Assembly: GCA_037176905.1 (NCBI GenBank)
Contig: JBBBWG010030610.1
Location: 1 to 48,522 of the forward strand
Direction: 5' to 3'
Length of the DNA stretch: 48,522 bases
Source: Azolla pinnata
Taxonomy: Eukaryota; Streptophyta; Polypodiopsida; Salviniales; Salviniaceae
The notes under the pieces: model-generated
Seen by the model: the letters and a program-made list of their open reading frames with translations, nothing else
Told to the model about the DNA's origin: nothing
Databases searched by the model: none
Part shown: positions 1 to 10,140 of the stretch, piece by piece
How positions within the stretch are numbered: the first letter of the stretch is position 1
How the letters are laid out: every line of letters starts with the position of its first letter
Made by a program: the position numbers and the translations under genes

Positions 1-2420
1 ATCGAGGTCTTCGAACGCTGCCTTACCATGCTCGGCCTCAATTCCACCTTCATCGGATATGGCGACGGAATCAGCGAGCCCATCTACGATGACATCTTGC
101 AGGCACTTGTTGACTCAGAGGTAAGCGCGAATGTTTATCGAACAGCTTTCGATCGCATGAATGAGACAGATTTCGATTGCATGAATGAGACAGCTTTCGA
201 TCTCATGAATGAGACAGCTTTCGATCTCATGAATGAGACAGCTTTCGATTGCATGAATGAGACAGCGTTTGATTGCATGAATGAAACTTGCACCTCGGAC
301 ACGGATGTCCTGATCGCCTGCCAACCCATTAGATGTCTGGATTCATGTATATTCTCAAGGATTCATTTTGTCTGAATGACCTCAGATTAATAGACATGTC
401 CATATATAAACTTGTAGGATGTGGATGGGGTGGTGGCTGATTTGACCATAACCAAGGATCGATGGGAGAAGGTGGACTTCACGCAGCCTTATGTGCAATC
501 GAGCCTGCGTATGGTGGTGCCCTTATCAGGCAGCCGGAGTAGCAACGAGTTCTGGATATTTCTCATGCCCTTTTCGACCAAGCTTTGGGCCGCCATTGTT
601 GTCCTCTTCTTCGTCACCATGGTCTTCCTGTTTGTCATCGAGGTCAAGGGTAACTGCAACAGACATGGAGAAACTACGGACAAGAAGCCTTCTTTTCAAG
701 ACATACTTTGGTCAGCACATCTACCCCTCAACCAACATATCATGCTTTGATTCTCCTCTCCAGTTTTGACACGAAACCTAGTGTTAACTTGGCGGATTTC
801 ACGAGTGTATTATGTGTACCTACACAAGTGTGTACAGCTATGTGTGTGTGCATGTATATGTTGGGTGTGGATTATGTCTTCTGAACATGTGGTTATTCAT
901 GACAGGTTTACAACCATGGCTGTGTTTTTCTCCCAGAGTAAGAAAGAAAGCACCACTTTTCAATTCCTCTTTAAGACTTCAGGAGCATATATATATATAT
1001 ATGCCTATCTATCTCTATCTCTATCTCTATCTCTATCTCTCTATATATATAAGCTCCTCTACAACATACCACACATCCTTCTTACAGACTAACTAATGTG
1101 GAATTGTTTTTCTTTCAAGCCAGGAGAGGAAGTGAAATCGCGGGTAGGACGGCTTCTGACGGTGCTCTGGTTGGTAGCTGTACTCATCTTCACATCGAGC
1201 TATACAGCTAGCTTGTCATCGATGCTGGCAGCACAGCAGCCAAACCCCACGATCGCGAGCTTCGTCGACCTACAAAAGAGCCATTTGCGAGTAGGGAGCC
1301 AGGGTGGGTCGTTCGTGGCCAATTACATGATCAACAATCTCTTCATAGTGCCACAGAGGCTGGTGACATTGGCCTCGGAGGAGGATTACGATCAGGCGCT
1401 GAAGTCGGGGAATGTATCGGCGATCGTCGACGAATCGCCGTACTTGGAGACGTTCCTGACCACATACGGATGCCGCTACACGAACGTGGACGCAGACATA
1501 GCGTATTTCAGTGGCTTTGGCTTCGTAAGCATCCTTCTTTTATGTCTATTACCCAGCTCTTGATGGTGGAGGTGCCCCTTTCCCTTGCAAAATGGATCTG
1601 TCTATGGGCATGGGCATAACTGATCACAAGCTGTTCTTTCAAAGAAATTGCCTACGTCAGTGGCTTTGGCTTTGTAAGCATCGTTCTTATGTCTGTTATG
1701 CGGCTTCTGACGATCAACATGCCCCTTTGCAAAGGGATCTGTTGACATGATGCGTCCTGGGCATATCTGTAACTGATCACAAGACGTCATATCCATATAG
1801 ACCTGATGATCAGTTAGTGTGGGTTAATCTATGTTTGAAGGAGGGGCTAATTTCACCCGATCACCCTCTGATTCCTTCTTTCTAATGTTTCTTATCTTCC
1901 TCTGGTTTTGCTGCTCCAGGCATTCAAAAAGAACTCATCCTTGACGAACAAGTTCTCGCTGGCCATCATCGCATTGGAACAGAATGGTGACCTTCAGAGC
2001 ATCAAGGACAAATGGCTCGGCTCCGGGAAGTGCATCAACGCCACTGCGACCACCAACATATCGTTCAGCAGCTTCGGGGGCCTGTTCATTATTCTGTCCA
2101 TCTTGTATATCATTTGCCTCATCTTCAGACTGTTTTGGAGGATCCACCGCAGAGAGGAATCTAGCGGAACTGGTTGCAATTTGATGACTTTGACTTCCTT
2201 GAGGCGAAGGTTCTCGATGCTCTTCAGCTTGTCGTGGACACAAAGGGGCACAGCTCCATTGCAAAATGGAGAAGAATTCACAATTTTGGCTGATGACACT
2301 GCTATCGTGGCTGATGGCGCTGCCATTGTGGCTGATGACGCCGCTTCATTGCAGTTATCATCAAGAACATCTCACCCACACCCATATGATTTGGTACCCT
2401 CGGAAAGCCAAGTTCTATGA
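1..2420 (+). CDS. ATD-less glutamate receptor-like channel, 5'-partial (GLR copy A)
   Basis: Predicted amino-acid-gated cation channel subunit of the plasma membrane. The first part of exon 1 lies left of the window. Exons read from the sequence are <1-120, 418-710, 906-937, 1124-1524 and 1920-2420, all with GT-AG borders and phases 0, 2, 1, 0. S1 motifs include GYGDGISEPIYDD and TITKDRWEKVDFTQPY, whose Arg corresponds to the ligand alpha-carboxylate Arg of iGluRs. M1 lies in exon 2. The 32-nt exon 3 gives the pore loop WFTTMAVFFSQR. Exon 4 has the gate SSYTASLSSML and the S2 motif IVDESPYLE. Exon 5 has DKWLGSGKC, M4 and a cytoplasmic tail with a short ADDTAIV-type repeat. The two conserved S2 cysteines (YGCRY, GSGKC) are present. 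It is nearly identical to the minus-strand gene at 29449-26709. The identification is secure; the missing 5' end prevents a direct check of the ATD. Confidence 0.88.
121..417 (+). repeat. 24-bp minisatellite in intron 1 of GLR copy A
   Basis: About six tandem units of 24 bp (roughly 142-292), of the type CTTTCGATTGCATGAATGAG plus four bases, begin about 20 nt after the 5' splice site at 121. The unit length is a multiple of three and the array is open in the frame of exon 1, so reading through the intron would add an eight-residue FDCMNETA-type repeat up to a stop at 373-375. The opposite strand is also open, so openness alone does not show coding. The equivalent array in the right-hand copy has eleven units. 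Confidence 0.85.
986..1052 (+). repeat. TA and CTATCT microsatellite in intron 3 of GLR copy A
   Basis: A (TA)n run followed by CTATCT/TATATA repeats lies between the pore mini-exon and exon 4. The inverted copy carries a different-length version at about 28050-28115, as expected for slippage after duplication. Confidence 0.8.
1500..1796 (+). repeat. Partial tandem duplication of exon 4 end plus 5' splice site
   Basis: The sequence around the exon 4 donor (about 1500-1635) recurs at about 1655-1790. The second copy repeats the codons for SGFGF, the following GTAAGCAT donor, the GCCCCTTTGCAAA stretch and the CTGATCACAAG motif. The repeat lies inside intron 4 and brings a second potential 5' splice site. 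The inverted gene has the same arrangement at about 27295-27480, so the duplication predates the large inverted duplication. Confidence 0.75.
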
Positions 2421-3301
2421 TCGATTGGTTACTATGAAGAACGCAATTCGGTGGCTGTCCTCGAACATCTCACAGAAGTAGTCTAGAGGCACATGTAACG
2501 AATACCAAGATTGTTCTCAACCTCTGTAACATGGCGCTGGCCATCCAAAGTATACAGAACCTGTTTGTTCTTCACATGTCATACGGAGACTTAAGATGTT
2601 TATCATGCTGGGACATCCCACTAGCTCATCAGCCTCTCCTGTCCGATTGAACAATTGTACAGCTGACATGATTATGTTGCGCTTGGCTCTCATTGATGCG
2701 TGGAACTTATCTGTATGGATATGCGACCTTTGGAAAATCCAAACAACTCGTTGCTTGCGGATGAAGTAGCGTTTCCAAATATATGTGAAAGTTTGATGAC
2801 AAAGATCGAGCATGTTATCCCACAAGAGATGTAGCAATGCGGGATGTGTACCGCTAAATCATGGCAACAAAGATGGTGTGGATATTGATCCCGGTTTGGA
2901 CACCAAGATCTTTGCAAAATCAGATGGTTGAATAGCTTTCTATGTTTCCAGCAATATCCAACAAGAAGAAAATGGCATTATGAGATTCTTGTGTTGTTGT
3001 TCTCTGAAGTCTGATGAAATGAAGGCCTTTCTAGCGCCTTCTGGCTGTATGCTAACTTGATCATCCAATGGGCAGTTGTCAGTGTGTATATACATAATGC
3101 GCAACAGACGCATTTCAGTTACAGGAGGCTTTCTGGAAAAGCTAACTGGAATAAGATGGGTGAAACAGGCACATGCACATGTATGAATCTGTTTTTTTTG
3201 GCTCGTGCATCGATGCCGGCTGATATTTGCATAGAATGGGGGCTGGTTTATGTGCTAAAAAGAGCTTTTCTGCCGATGTCGGAGACATGGAAATGGCTTT
3301 G
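2421..3301. other. Tail-to-tail intergenic region between GLR copies A and B
   Basis: No GLR exon was found here. Positions 2490-2992 are the inverted counterpart of 26146-26640 and hold the decayed version of the unrecognised reading frame described there. From 2993 to 3301 I see nothing recognisable. The two flanking genes converge. Confidence 0.5.
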
Positions 3302-6134
3302 CTACAGAAATGTTTTACAGGGTTTGAGGTGCCTGGAAGCTTCTTCGATGTCCCCTTCGCCCTCTTTGATAAAAAGCGCAGCAGCTCTCCGCCTCTTTAT
3401 AAAGCTCATGTGGAGTAATGGCCTCCGAGCAAGAAAGCGCGGCAATGGCATCAGCTTGCCAGGCTCCTCGTGCTCATCGATGGGATTCGTCTTCAATGCC
3501 AAGTGAAAACTGTCTCCGATCTCCGTTTGTGGACTGCCTCCGATCTCCGTTTGCGGACTGCCTTCGATCTCCGTTTGCGGACTGCCTCCGATCTCCGAAC
3601 GCGGACCGCCTCCGATCTCCGAACTCGGATTGCCTTGGAAGAAGCTATGGACTCTTCCCCGCTTCCATCGCTTCATGAGTCTGGGAATCCTCGCGGCGAG
3701 GCACACCGCATACAGCGCGGAGATGATGATGAACAAGCCGCCGAAGCTTCCGAGGGAGATGTTCTGCGTCGCGTCCTGGGTGATGCACTTCCCGGAGCCG
3801 AGCCACTTGTCCTTGATGTTCTGCAGCTCGTTGTCCTGCTCGAGCGAGATGATGGCGAGCGAGAAGTCGTCGGTGAACGAGGAGTTCTTCTTGAAGGCCT
3901 TTTTGCAGCGAAACATAACAACAACAGCAGCAGCAGCAGCAGCAGAAAATTCAACCAAAATAGTCACGAGAGTGCGAGCGAGTTTTTCTTCTCGACGATC
4001 TCTTCGAGGCAATGCCGACAGTTCAAGCCAGAAAAGGAAACAGAGGAAGAAGGATTCTGTATTTACTCACGAAGCCGAAGCCGCTAAAGTAGGCGATGCT
4101 CGAATCCACGTCTGTGTACTTGCATCCGTAGGTGGTGAGGAAGGTGTCCATGTACGGGGACTCGTCGATGATCGCGGCCACGGCCCCCGACTCCAGCGCC
4201 TTGTCGAACGCCTCCTCCGAATCTAGCGGCACCAGCCGGCTTGCGGTGATGTAGAGGTTGTTCTGGAGGAAGTCGTGCGAGAAGGATCCCGATTGGTAGC
4301 CCACCGCTAGGTGGCTCTTCTGCAGGTCGACGAAACTGGCGATGGTCGCGACTGGCTGCTGCGCCGCCAAGATCGACGACAGGCTCGCGGTGTAGCTCGA
4401 CTGGAAGATGAGCACCGCGACGAGCCAAACGACCGTGAGCACCCGCCCGAGATGCGACAAAGCATCTTTCCCTTCTTGTCGAAAATGCCAGTCTACGACA
4501 CAAATAAGAACAAGGAAGGGGGGAATGCAAAGCGTCAGAAGAATCTCGTCGATCTGCAGGCAGGGGGCGGGGGAAACGGGATCTCGTGCTCTTACGTACT
4601 TTGGGAGAAGAACAAGGTCATCGCCATGAACCTGTACATTTCATCACCAAAAACCAAAACAAGAGCAGAGAAAAGGAATGTGATCAATCACGTGGTGCTT
4701 CCTTTTTGGCGGGGTCGAAAGCTTATATCTGTGACCGAGCTCAGGCTATCGCGAAGAACAGGTAAAGATTCTGCGTTCTCTTTTAAGCGTAAGATTCCTC
4801 AGAACAAGCAGTATTGCGGATTCTCTTTTAAAGAATATGATTCCTCGGATTAGGTAAATATTGTTGTGCAGTCAGTCTCCTTTCAAAAATACGATTCGTC
4901 AAGAACAAGGTAAATGGTCTGCATTCTCCTCTAAAACAAGACTCTGCAGAACATGTAAATATCGACGCATTCATTCTCTTTTAAAAAATAAGGTTCCTTA
5001 GAACAGGTAATATATTGTTATGTTGGCATTCTCTTTCGAAATATGATTCCTTCCTCAAAACAGGTAATATTGTGCATTCTCTTTTCGAAGTAAGATTTCT
5101 GAGAATAGGTAATATTGTGCATTCTCTTTTCGAAATAAGATTTCTGAGAACAAGCAATATTGTGCATTCTCTTTTCGAAATAAGATTTCTGAGCACAGGC
5201 AATATTGTGCATTCTCTTTTTCGAAATAAGATTTCCTCGGGAGAAAGTGAGCGATGGGGCAAGCCTGAAAGATTCGATAAAAAAAAGGTGAAGAAAAAAA
5301 AACAAGGGAGAAAATGATGGCTGACCAGAGTATATTTGTGAACAGCTCGTGGTGATGGCGAAGCTTTTTTTCCTTCTCCTCCTCCTCCTCCTCCTCCTTC
5401 TCCTCCTCCTCCTCCTTGAGCTCCATCAGGAAGAGGAAGAAGATGGTGCCGACGAAGAAGGCGAGAACGGTGATCCAGAGCGTCGTAGAGAAGGGGGCAA
5501 GGAAGATCCAGAACTGTACCCGGCTCGTGCCAGATTGGTGCAAGGGCACGACCATGCTCAGGCTCGACTGCACGTAAGGCTGCGTGAAGTCCACCTTCTC
5601 CCATCGATCCTTGGTTATGGTCAGATCGGCCACGACGCCGTCCACATCCTGCATCGATCAGAACCCCAAGCACTGGGTTCAACAGATTATAGAAGAGTAG
5701 ACAAAGCTAAAGGCCAGGGGTAGAAGAGCAGACTGTGGGTTCGAAACCCATCTGCTCTTGTATACCTCTGAGTCTACGAAGGCGTCGAGGAGGTTGTCGT
5801 ATATCGGGGCAACGGCTCCATTGTCGTAGCCGACAAAGGTGTAATCGAGATCGTACGGGAGCTTCTCGGCGCAGCGCTTGAAGACATCGATGGAGAAGCC
5901 CGAGAACTGGAGCGTGGCGTTGGTGGGGATGGACTCGTTGGAGCTCCATCGGACGAACTCGGTGAAGCCTTGCTTCAAGGGCACGAGGATCTTCAGAGCC
6001 TTGGGGCTCGCATCAGCTCCAGTGACTGGCGCAGGTGTGAACACGCCGCCGCCGCCCACGACGAGGAGCACGATCCACCACCACCGCGCCAACGACCTCG
6101 CCGCGGCTCTTCCATAATCATCATCATGCCTCAT
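3302..6134 (-). CDS. ATD-less glutamate receptor-like channel (GLR copy B)
   Basis: Complete five-exon gene: 6134-5766, 5648-5326, 4631-4600, 4471-4071 and 3898-3302, giving about 573 residues. The chosen ATG (6134) puts a hydrophobic signal segment (about residues 18-30) just before S1, which starts near residue 47 with LKILVPLKQGF. The frame is open further upstream to 6332, so an earlier start is possible. The ligand Arg (TITKDR) is at about residue 138. M1 is at about 181-201 and is followed at once by an unusual run rich in Glu and Lys. The pore mini-exon gives WFMAMTLFFSQR. Exon 4 has SSYTASLSSIL and IIDESPYMD. Exon 5 has DKWLGSGKC, M4 and a tail of about 120 residues with repeated SPQTEIGG-type units. 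No amino-terminal LIVBP-like domain precedes S1. Family assignment is firm; ligand and ion selectivity are not known. Confidence 0.9.
3495..3640 (-). repeat. 24-bp coding minisatellite in cytoplasmic tail of GLR copy B
   Basis: About five 24-bp units of the type GACTGCCTCCGATCTCCGTT (plus strand) encode eight-residue repeats (SPQTEIGG, SSEIGGGP) in exon 5 after M4. The unit stays in frame, so copy-number changes lengthen or shorten the tail without breaking the gene. Confidence 0.85.
4757..5235 (-). repeat. About 45-bp minisatellite in intron 2 of GLR copy B
   Basis: Tandem units containing CATTCTCTTTTCGAAATAAG recur through most of intron 2. The last four (about 5060-5235) are nearly identical and 45 bp long, while the units at 4757-5050 are more diverged and vary in length. 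The gradient suggests continuing expansion at the exon 2 side. Confidence 0.8.
5376..5430 (-). repeat. Coding GAG/GAA run (Glu-rich) after M1 of GLR copy B
   Basis: A (CTC/CTT)n tract on the plus strand encodes a Glu/Lys run at about residues 202-220, immediately after the M1 helix. Exon 2 here is 323 nt against 293 nt in copies A and J, so the tract is a net insertion of 30 nt that keeps the frame. It places strong negative charge in the M1-pore loop linker, on the cytoplasmic side. Confidence 0.8.
5724..5759. other. tRNA-like hairpin beside the intron 1 donor of GLR copy B
   Basis: Positions 5724-5732 and 5751-5759 are perfect inverted repeats (AAGAGCAGA / TCTGCTCTT). The enclosed TGGGTTCGAAACCCA forms a further 6-bp stem and contains GGTTCGAAACC, an exact match to the tRNA T-loop / Pol III B-box consensus. 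It resembles a T arm plus acceptor stem with the D and anticodon arms missing. It ends 6 nt inside intron 1. A functional tRNA is unlikely because there is no anticodon arm. Confidence 0.45.
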
Positions 6135-8680
6135 CCCTTCCGGATCGTGTGCTTCCCCGATCGCCTGTTTGCTCGCTGGATCGAGGCCCTCGGGAGTCTG
6201 CGACAGGTAATTTGTACCACGATTTTTCGCCAGAGGAAGTCTGTTTCTTTCAGGCATGCCGACGAAAACGCCAGTGCTCGAAACTCTGTGTTTCTGCAGT
6301 GCGAAAGAAATGTGGTCTTTAGCGACCCCCATCCCGTGTGTCTGTCAGTCGGTTCGTCGAAAAATCATGGTGGTTGAAGGGGGGGGGGGAGCGAAAAGTT
6401 CAATCTTTGCGCGACTTTTTGTCGAGCGATTGCGATGTATCACGTCTGTAGCGCCATGCAAACAACGCACATTCAAAGAAATCCACACGAAAGTCGCCTA
6501 ACGAAGTTTCGAGGCTTTGAAACCCCCTCCATGAATTGAGGATGTTCCGAGTCGGCGAAAACACAATCGGGATCGGTGTGGTGGGGCCTCGTCGTGGTGA
6601 ATCTCATCCAAAAACAACTAGAACAAGAATCGCCGGGCTGATAGAAACAAGATCGCACTCCATTTGATTCCAAGTCAATAATTTGCTCGAGTCGCATGGT
6701 TAACAACTTGCTTCGAGACAAGGAAGAAAGCATAATCCATAGTCTATTTGTCTCCTATTATCTTTGGATCAGGATCCAATCGCTCGCAAAAAGGATGCTT
6801 GTCGAGGTGATATTTTGGATCCTCTTGGAGAACACTTGTAAGCCCTTTGTAAAAATCAAAAGGATAATAAGATGTAGCATCAAACATATCCTCATACACT
6901 AATGAACATCCCCCATTCTAGTTAAAAAAAAACAGGTAGGTATTGATTAGGCTTCTCCAGGCACTCGATCGATTTGTAGAATTTAGCTAGAAGTGATAAA
7001 AGGATATTGTTAGATGAATGGGAAATCGTTGTCGATCAAGAATCAAAGAGGATCACATGTACGAGCTCGAGAGGAAAGGATGACTTCCAATCTGCATGCC
7101 AAAGGAAGAGAGAGAGAGAGATAGATTTCATTATCGTCTTTGAAGGTCAAATATGACAAATGGAAACATATATATATTAATTGTTGTCGTGTGTCTCTTC
7201 ACACATGATATGAAACATAATAATTTTATATTAGCTTAGCAGTTGGTGTGGCGAGATTAAGGTCTGCAAGAGCTTCCAAAAGTATTTTACGACATGTGAA
7301 TCGAACAAGTACGGTGAAAGTTATAGATGAATGAACGTAGAAGACTTAGCAAGGCGGGAAAATACAATATCTCACATGAGCAAGCGAGGTTCGGATCAAG
7401 CAAAATATAAGTAGTCCTTAAAACATAGTTTTCATTTACATTCTTTAGGGCGCTTTGTAACGCTTTATGCAGGCGGCAACTTTCCGTAATGCTCGATGTG
7501 TTCACGTTTTGTAATTTTTCGAAAATGAGTATGAACCGTATCCAGATGAGTGCGGACCGTATGCGGACGAGTGCAGACCGTATGCGCGGACGAGTTCGAT
7601 TGTGTGCGGATGATTTCAGCGAAAGCACATACGAATACGGCGGGCGACTGTGCGGACACGAATACGGTGACAACTCCTAAAATTAGCTAAAGGGAATTAA
7701 CCTTGTGAACCTAATCTTGGGAATAGTTTGTAATCGCTTTTTTATTGTTAATGATTATTATTAAATTTTATTCATTTTAACTTTTCCAATAAACGAAACG
7801 TATGATTCTGGTATTCTCTGGTCGGAGGCCCTGAGGTTCTGTCTCAACTTTCACGTATCCTCGTCGTAATTTCGCGACACCGTCTTGTTTAGGATAATGA
7901 TATGACCCTTGAGGCAATGCGTACACCATATATCGGATCGGTAGATAGTGCATGATAAAGGATCCCGATACTTTTGAAAAATGCTATTGAGATTATACTT
8001 CGATATCCAGAGATTATAAGATGGGATCTGGGGTTTCTATAGGAAAATCTACAACAAGGTACTGGCTTGAAATATAAACACAACAGAAAAATATACTATA
8101 AAATTGTTTCTTATAAACTCCCCTGAAAAAACAAAGTAATGGTAAGAGGAAATAACGATAGATCCAGCGGATTGAGTAATTGATTCTTTCTCTTAGTAAC
8201 CGATTCCATCTATCCCTTCTCATGTTTATTGATTCATAATCTTCCTACTTCTATTTATTAATAGCTTCATACTTCCTACAGTTGTTTACTCCTTAATTCC
8301 CTTACTATATTCAATTAACACAAGCTAGTAAATCCACTCAATAAATTAATTGGGTGTTAATCAATCAATTGGACGTTAATTTCTAGCGGGAGGTAGAAGC
8401 AAGTGCGAATCAATAATTTCTAATTTTAGTATGTGTTCAAATCCAATTTATCGAGGCGTTTGTCCTGGCAATTCTGACATGAAGGATAGTGGTTCAAAGT
8501 TGCATGTTTTTTGCCTATTGTAGATGTTTCATTTATATGGTTAGTCAAAGGTGAACCTTATCAAAGCTCAATGGCTCCATTCTCTCAGTAAATTGTTAAG
8601 TTGTCGTTCCCCTAGTTCGCTAATCGAAACATATTTTTACTTGGAAAGGAATCTAAAAATATAAAGAGTAATACGACACT
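6135..8680. other. Intergenic region upstream of GLR copy B
   Basis: Nothing with clear protein similarity was found. There is a short GA run near 7108-7120, a short internally repetitive stretch (about 7540-7600, GTGCGGACCGTATGCG-type units) and sequence at about 7880-7920 that matches intron 4 of the decayed copy at 11.3-13.4 kb, marking the start of the duplicated pseudogene tract. Positions 8140-8240 resemble 15530-15600 in inverted orientation. Confidence 0.4.
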
Positions 8681-8689
8681 CACGAAGGC

Positions 8690-10060
8690 GAAACCGCCAA
8701 AGTAGGTGATGCTCAGGCTGATGACCGTGTGCGCAATTAGACCCTGAGTTCTGTCATAGAAAATGAGAGAGAGATATATTGACTTCTTCTAAGACCACAA
8801 TTGGGTCCACGAGACAAAAGATACAACAGTACCCAATCATCCAAAGTAGAAAAATATGAAAAATGAAAAACAAGAGCGTCTATCCATGATAAACGGAGAA
8901 TTCAATGGGAAGGATATATCTTGTTATTTGTGAGATTACAAGGCAAAGATGCAACGATGCGGAATCTCTGAGGGCTATCAAATCATATCCTTCAACCGGG
9001 TGGCTACATATCGTCTTCAGGGGAGCCTTCGTGAGTTACAGCAACAAATAAGAACATGACCATCGTCGTGTACTTGCACCATATGAGCAAACAAACCATA
9101 ATTGTTATGGAGCTGATATCTCTTGCTTGTGAATCTTCTTGGATAATTTTGTTTTTGTGTAAACGAGTCCATTTTTTTGCATTTTTTTATATTAATACAT
9201 GGTTAACTTTTTTGAAGTAAAAAGAATATCAAAATCTATATTGTTTTATTGTGAACTTAATAACTCGCACCAACTTACCGTGAGGTGAGAAAGAAGTATA
9301 ACAAAACTATCTCGTGTACATCGATTAGTTATAGCTGTATTTGGGAACTCATTGGATTGTGTACATGGATGTGCACAATCCAAATGGATTCTCGTTGTCA
9401 GTTTCGGCCGATATCTATACATACAATTATCCTCTCGCTTTATAATGTGATGAGGGACAAGCGAACACTCATGAATTTAATTTAATCTGACTACTATAAT
9501 ATCTAAAGTTTTGAATTAAAATAAGAATAAATTACATTATGAATGCTATGAACCAAAACTAGTAAGTATTCATCGTAGACCAAATCAATGAATCGTTTGT
9601 AATTCATTGCAATTAAAGCACCTAAGACATGGAATGTTTCAAGGTCATTATGTTTCATCAGGTAATTTTGTTCCTCTTGATGAACGTAGAAAGTCTCTTG
9701 ATAACGAAAACAAGACCGTGTTTCTACCTGAGGCTTTATATCTTTTTTTTTTCTTGCCTCTGAAAGCGCGTTCTTGACATTTTTGCCAATGTCAAGCTCA
9801 CGGTTTTTACTCTTCATTTTTGTTCATCCTCTACAAGATCCAATCCTTAGTTATAGATTTTGCCAATGGCCTCCTTTTTTTGGGGCCCACTCATCTTCTC
9901 CTTATTTTTTTAGTTGTTACAGACGACCGAGTCGGAAATTGTGGTTTAAAACAGTGTCGATTGCATGTTGAAAATCAACTCCTAAATCGTCTCATGGGCT
10001 ATGGCAATGGCCTCACGGACCCGCTCTACGATGGCCTCTTACAAGCACTTGTTGACCTGA
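8690..10060 (-). pseudogene. Heavily decayed GLR copy (E)
   Basis: Only scraps remain. At 8690-8730 (minus) the end of exon 4 survives with its donor, reading roughly ITYFGGFAF. At about 9045-9080 there is a degraded pore mini-exon without a donor. The non-coding stretches between match 12040-13260 and 13370-14150 of the next copy, which shows the tract is a tandem duplicate. Exon 5, exon 2 and most of exon 4 are missing. At 9990-10060 an exon 1 end (GYGNGLTDPLYDGLLQALVD) lies on the plus strand, opposite to the rest. It is non-functional. Confidence 0.7.
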
Positions 10061-10140
10061 AGTTAAAATTGCTCTCAACTATCTCTTATAAGCATAGGAT
10101 ACATGTACTGTATGTTGTGTATTGTAAAAGTATCTAAATA

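Larger units (their letters stand above)
1..2992 (+). repeat. Left arm of large inverted duplication
   Basis: Position 1 matches position 29201 on the opposite strand, and similarity runs without large gaps through the GLR gene and about 570 bp of 3' flank to about 2992, which matches about 26146. Beyond that the two arms diverge. The left arm continues off the window. Arm differences are mainly repeat-number changes and scattered substitutions. The spacer between arms is about 23 kb. Confidence 0.85.

Noticed and set aside
3470..4226. Long plus-strand open frames overlapping exons 4 and 5 of GLR copy B
   Set aside because: They are antisense shadows of GC-rich coding exons; the minus strand carries the conserved GLR motifs.
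7287..7680. Arg/Ser-rich open frames on both strands
   Set aside because: They follow a short GTGCGGACCGTATGCG-type repeat; no similarity to a known protein.
9773..9971. Possible hydrophobic protein-coding exon upstream of the inverted exon 1 scrap
   Set aside because: The matching tract at 13760-13960 carries frame breaks and no GLR signal peptide pattern; it is treated as duplicated non-coding sequence.
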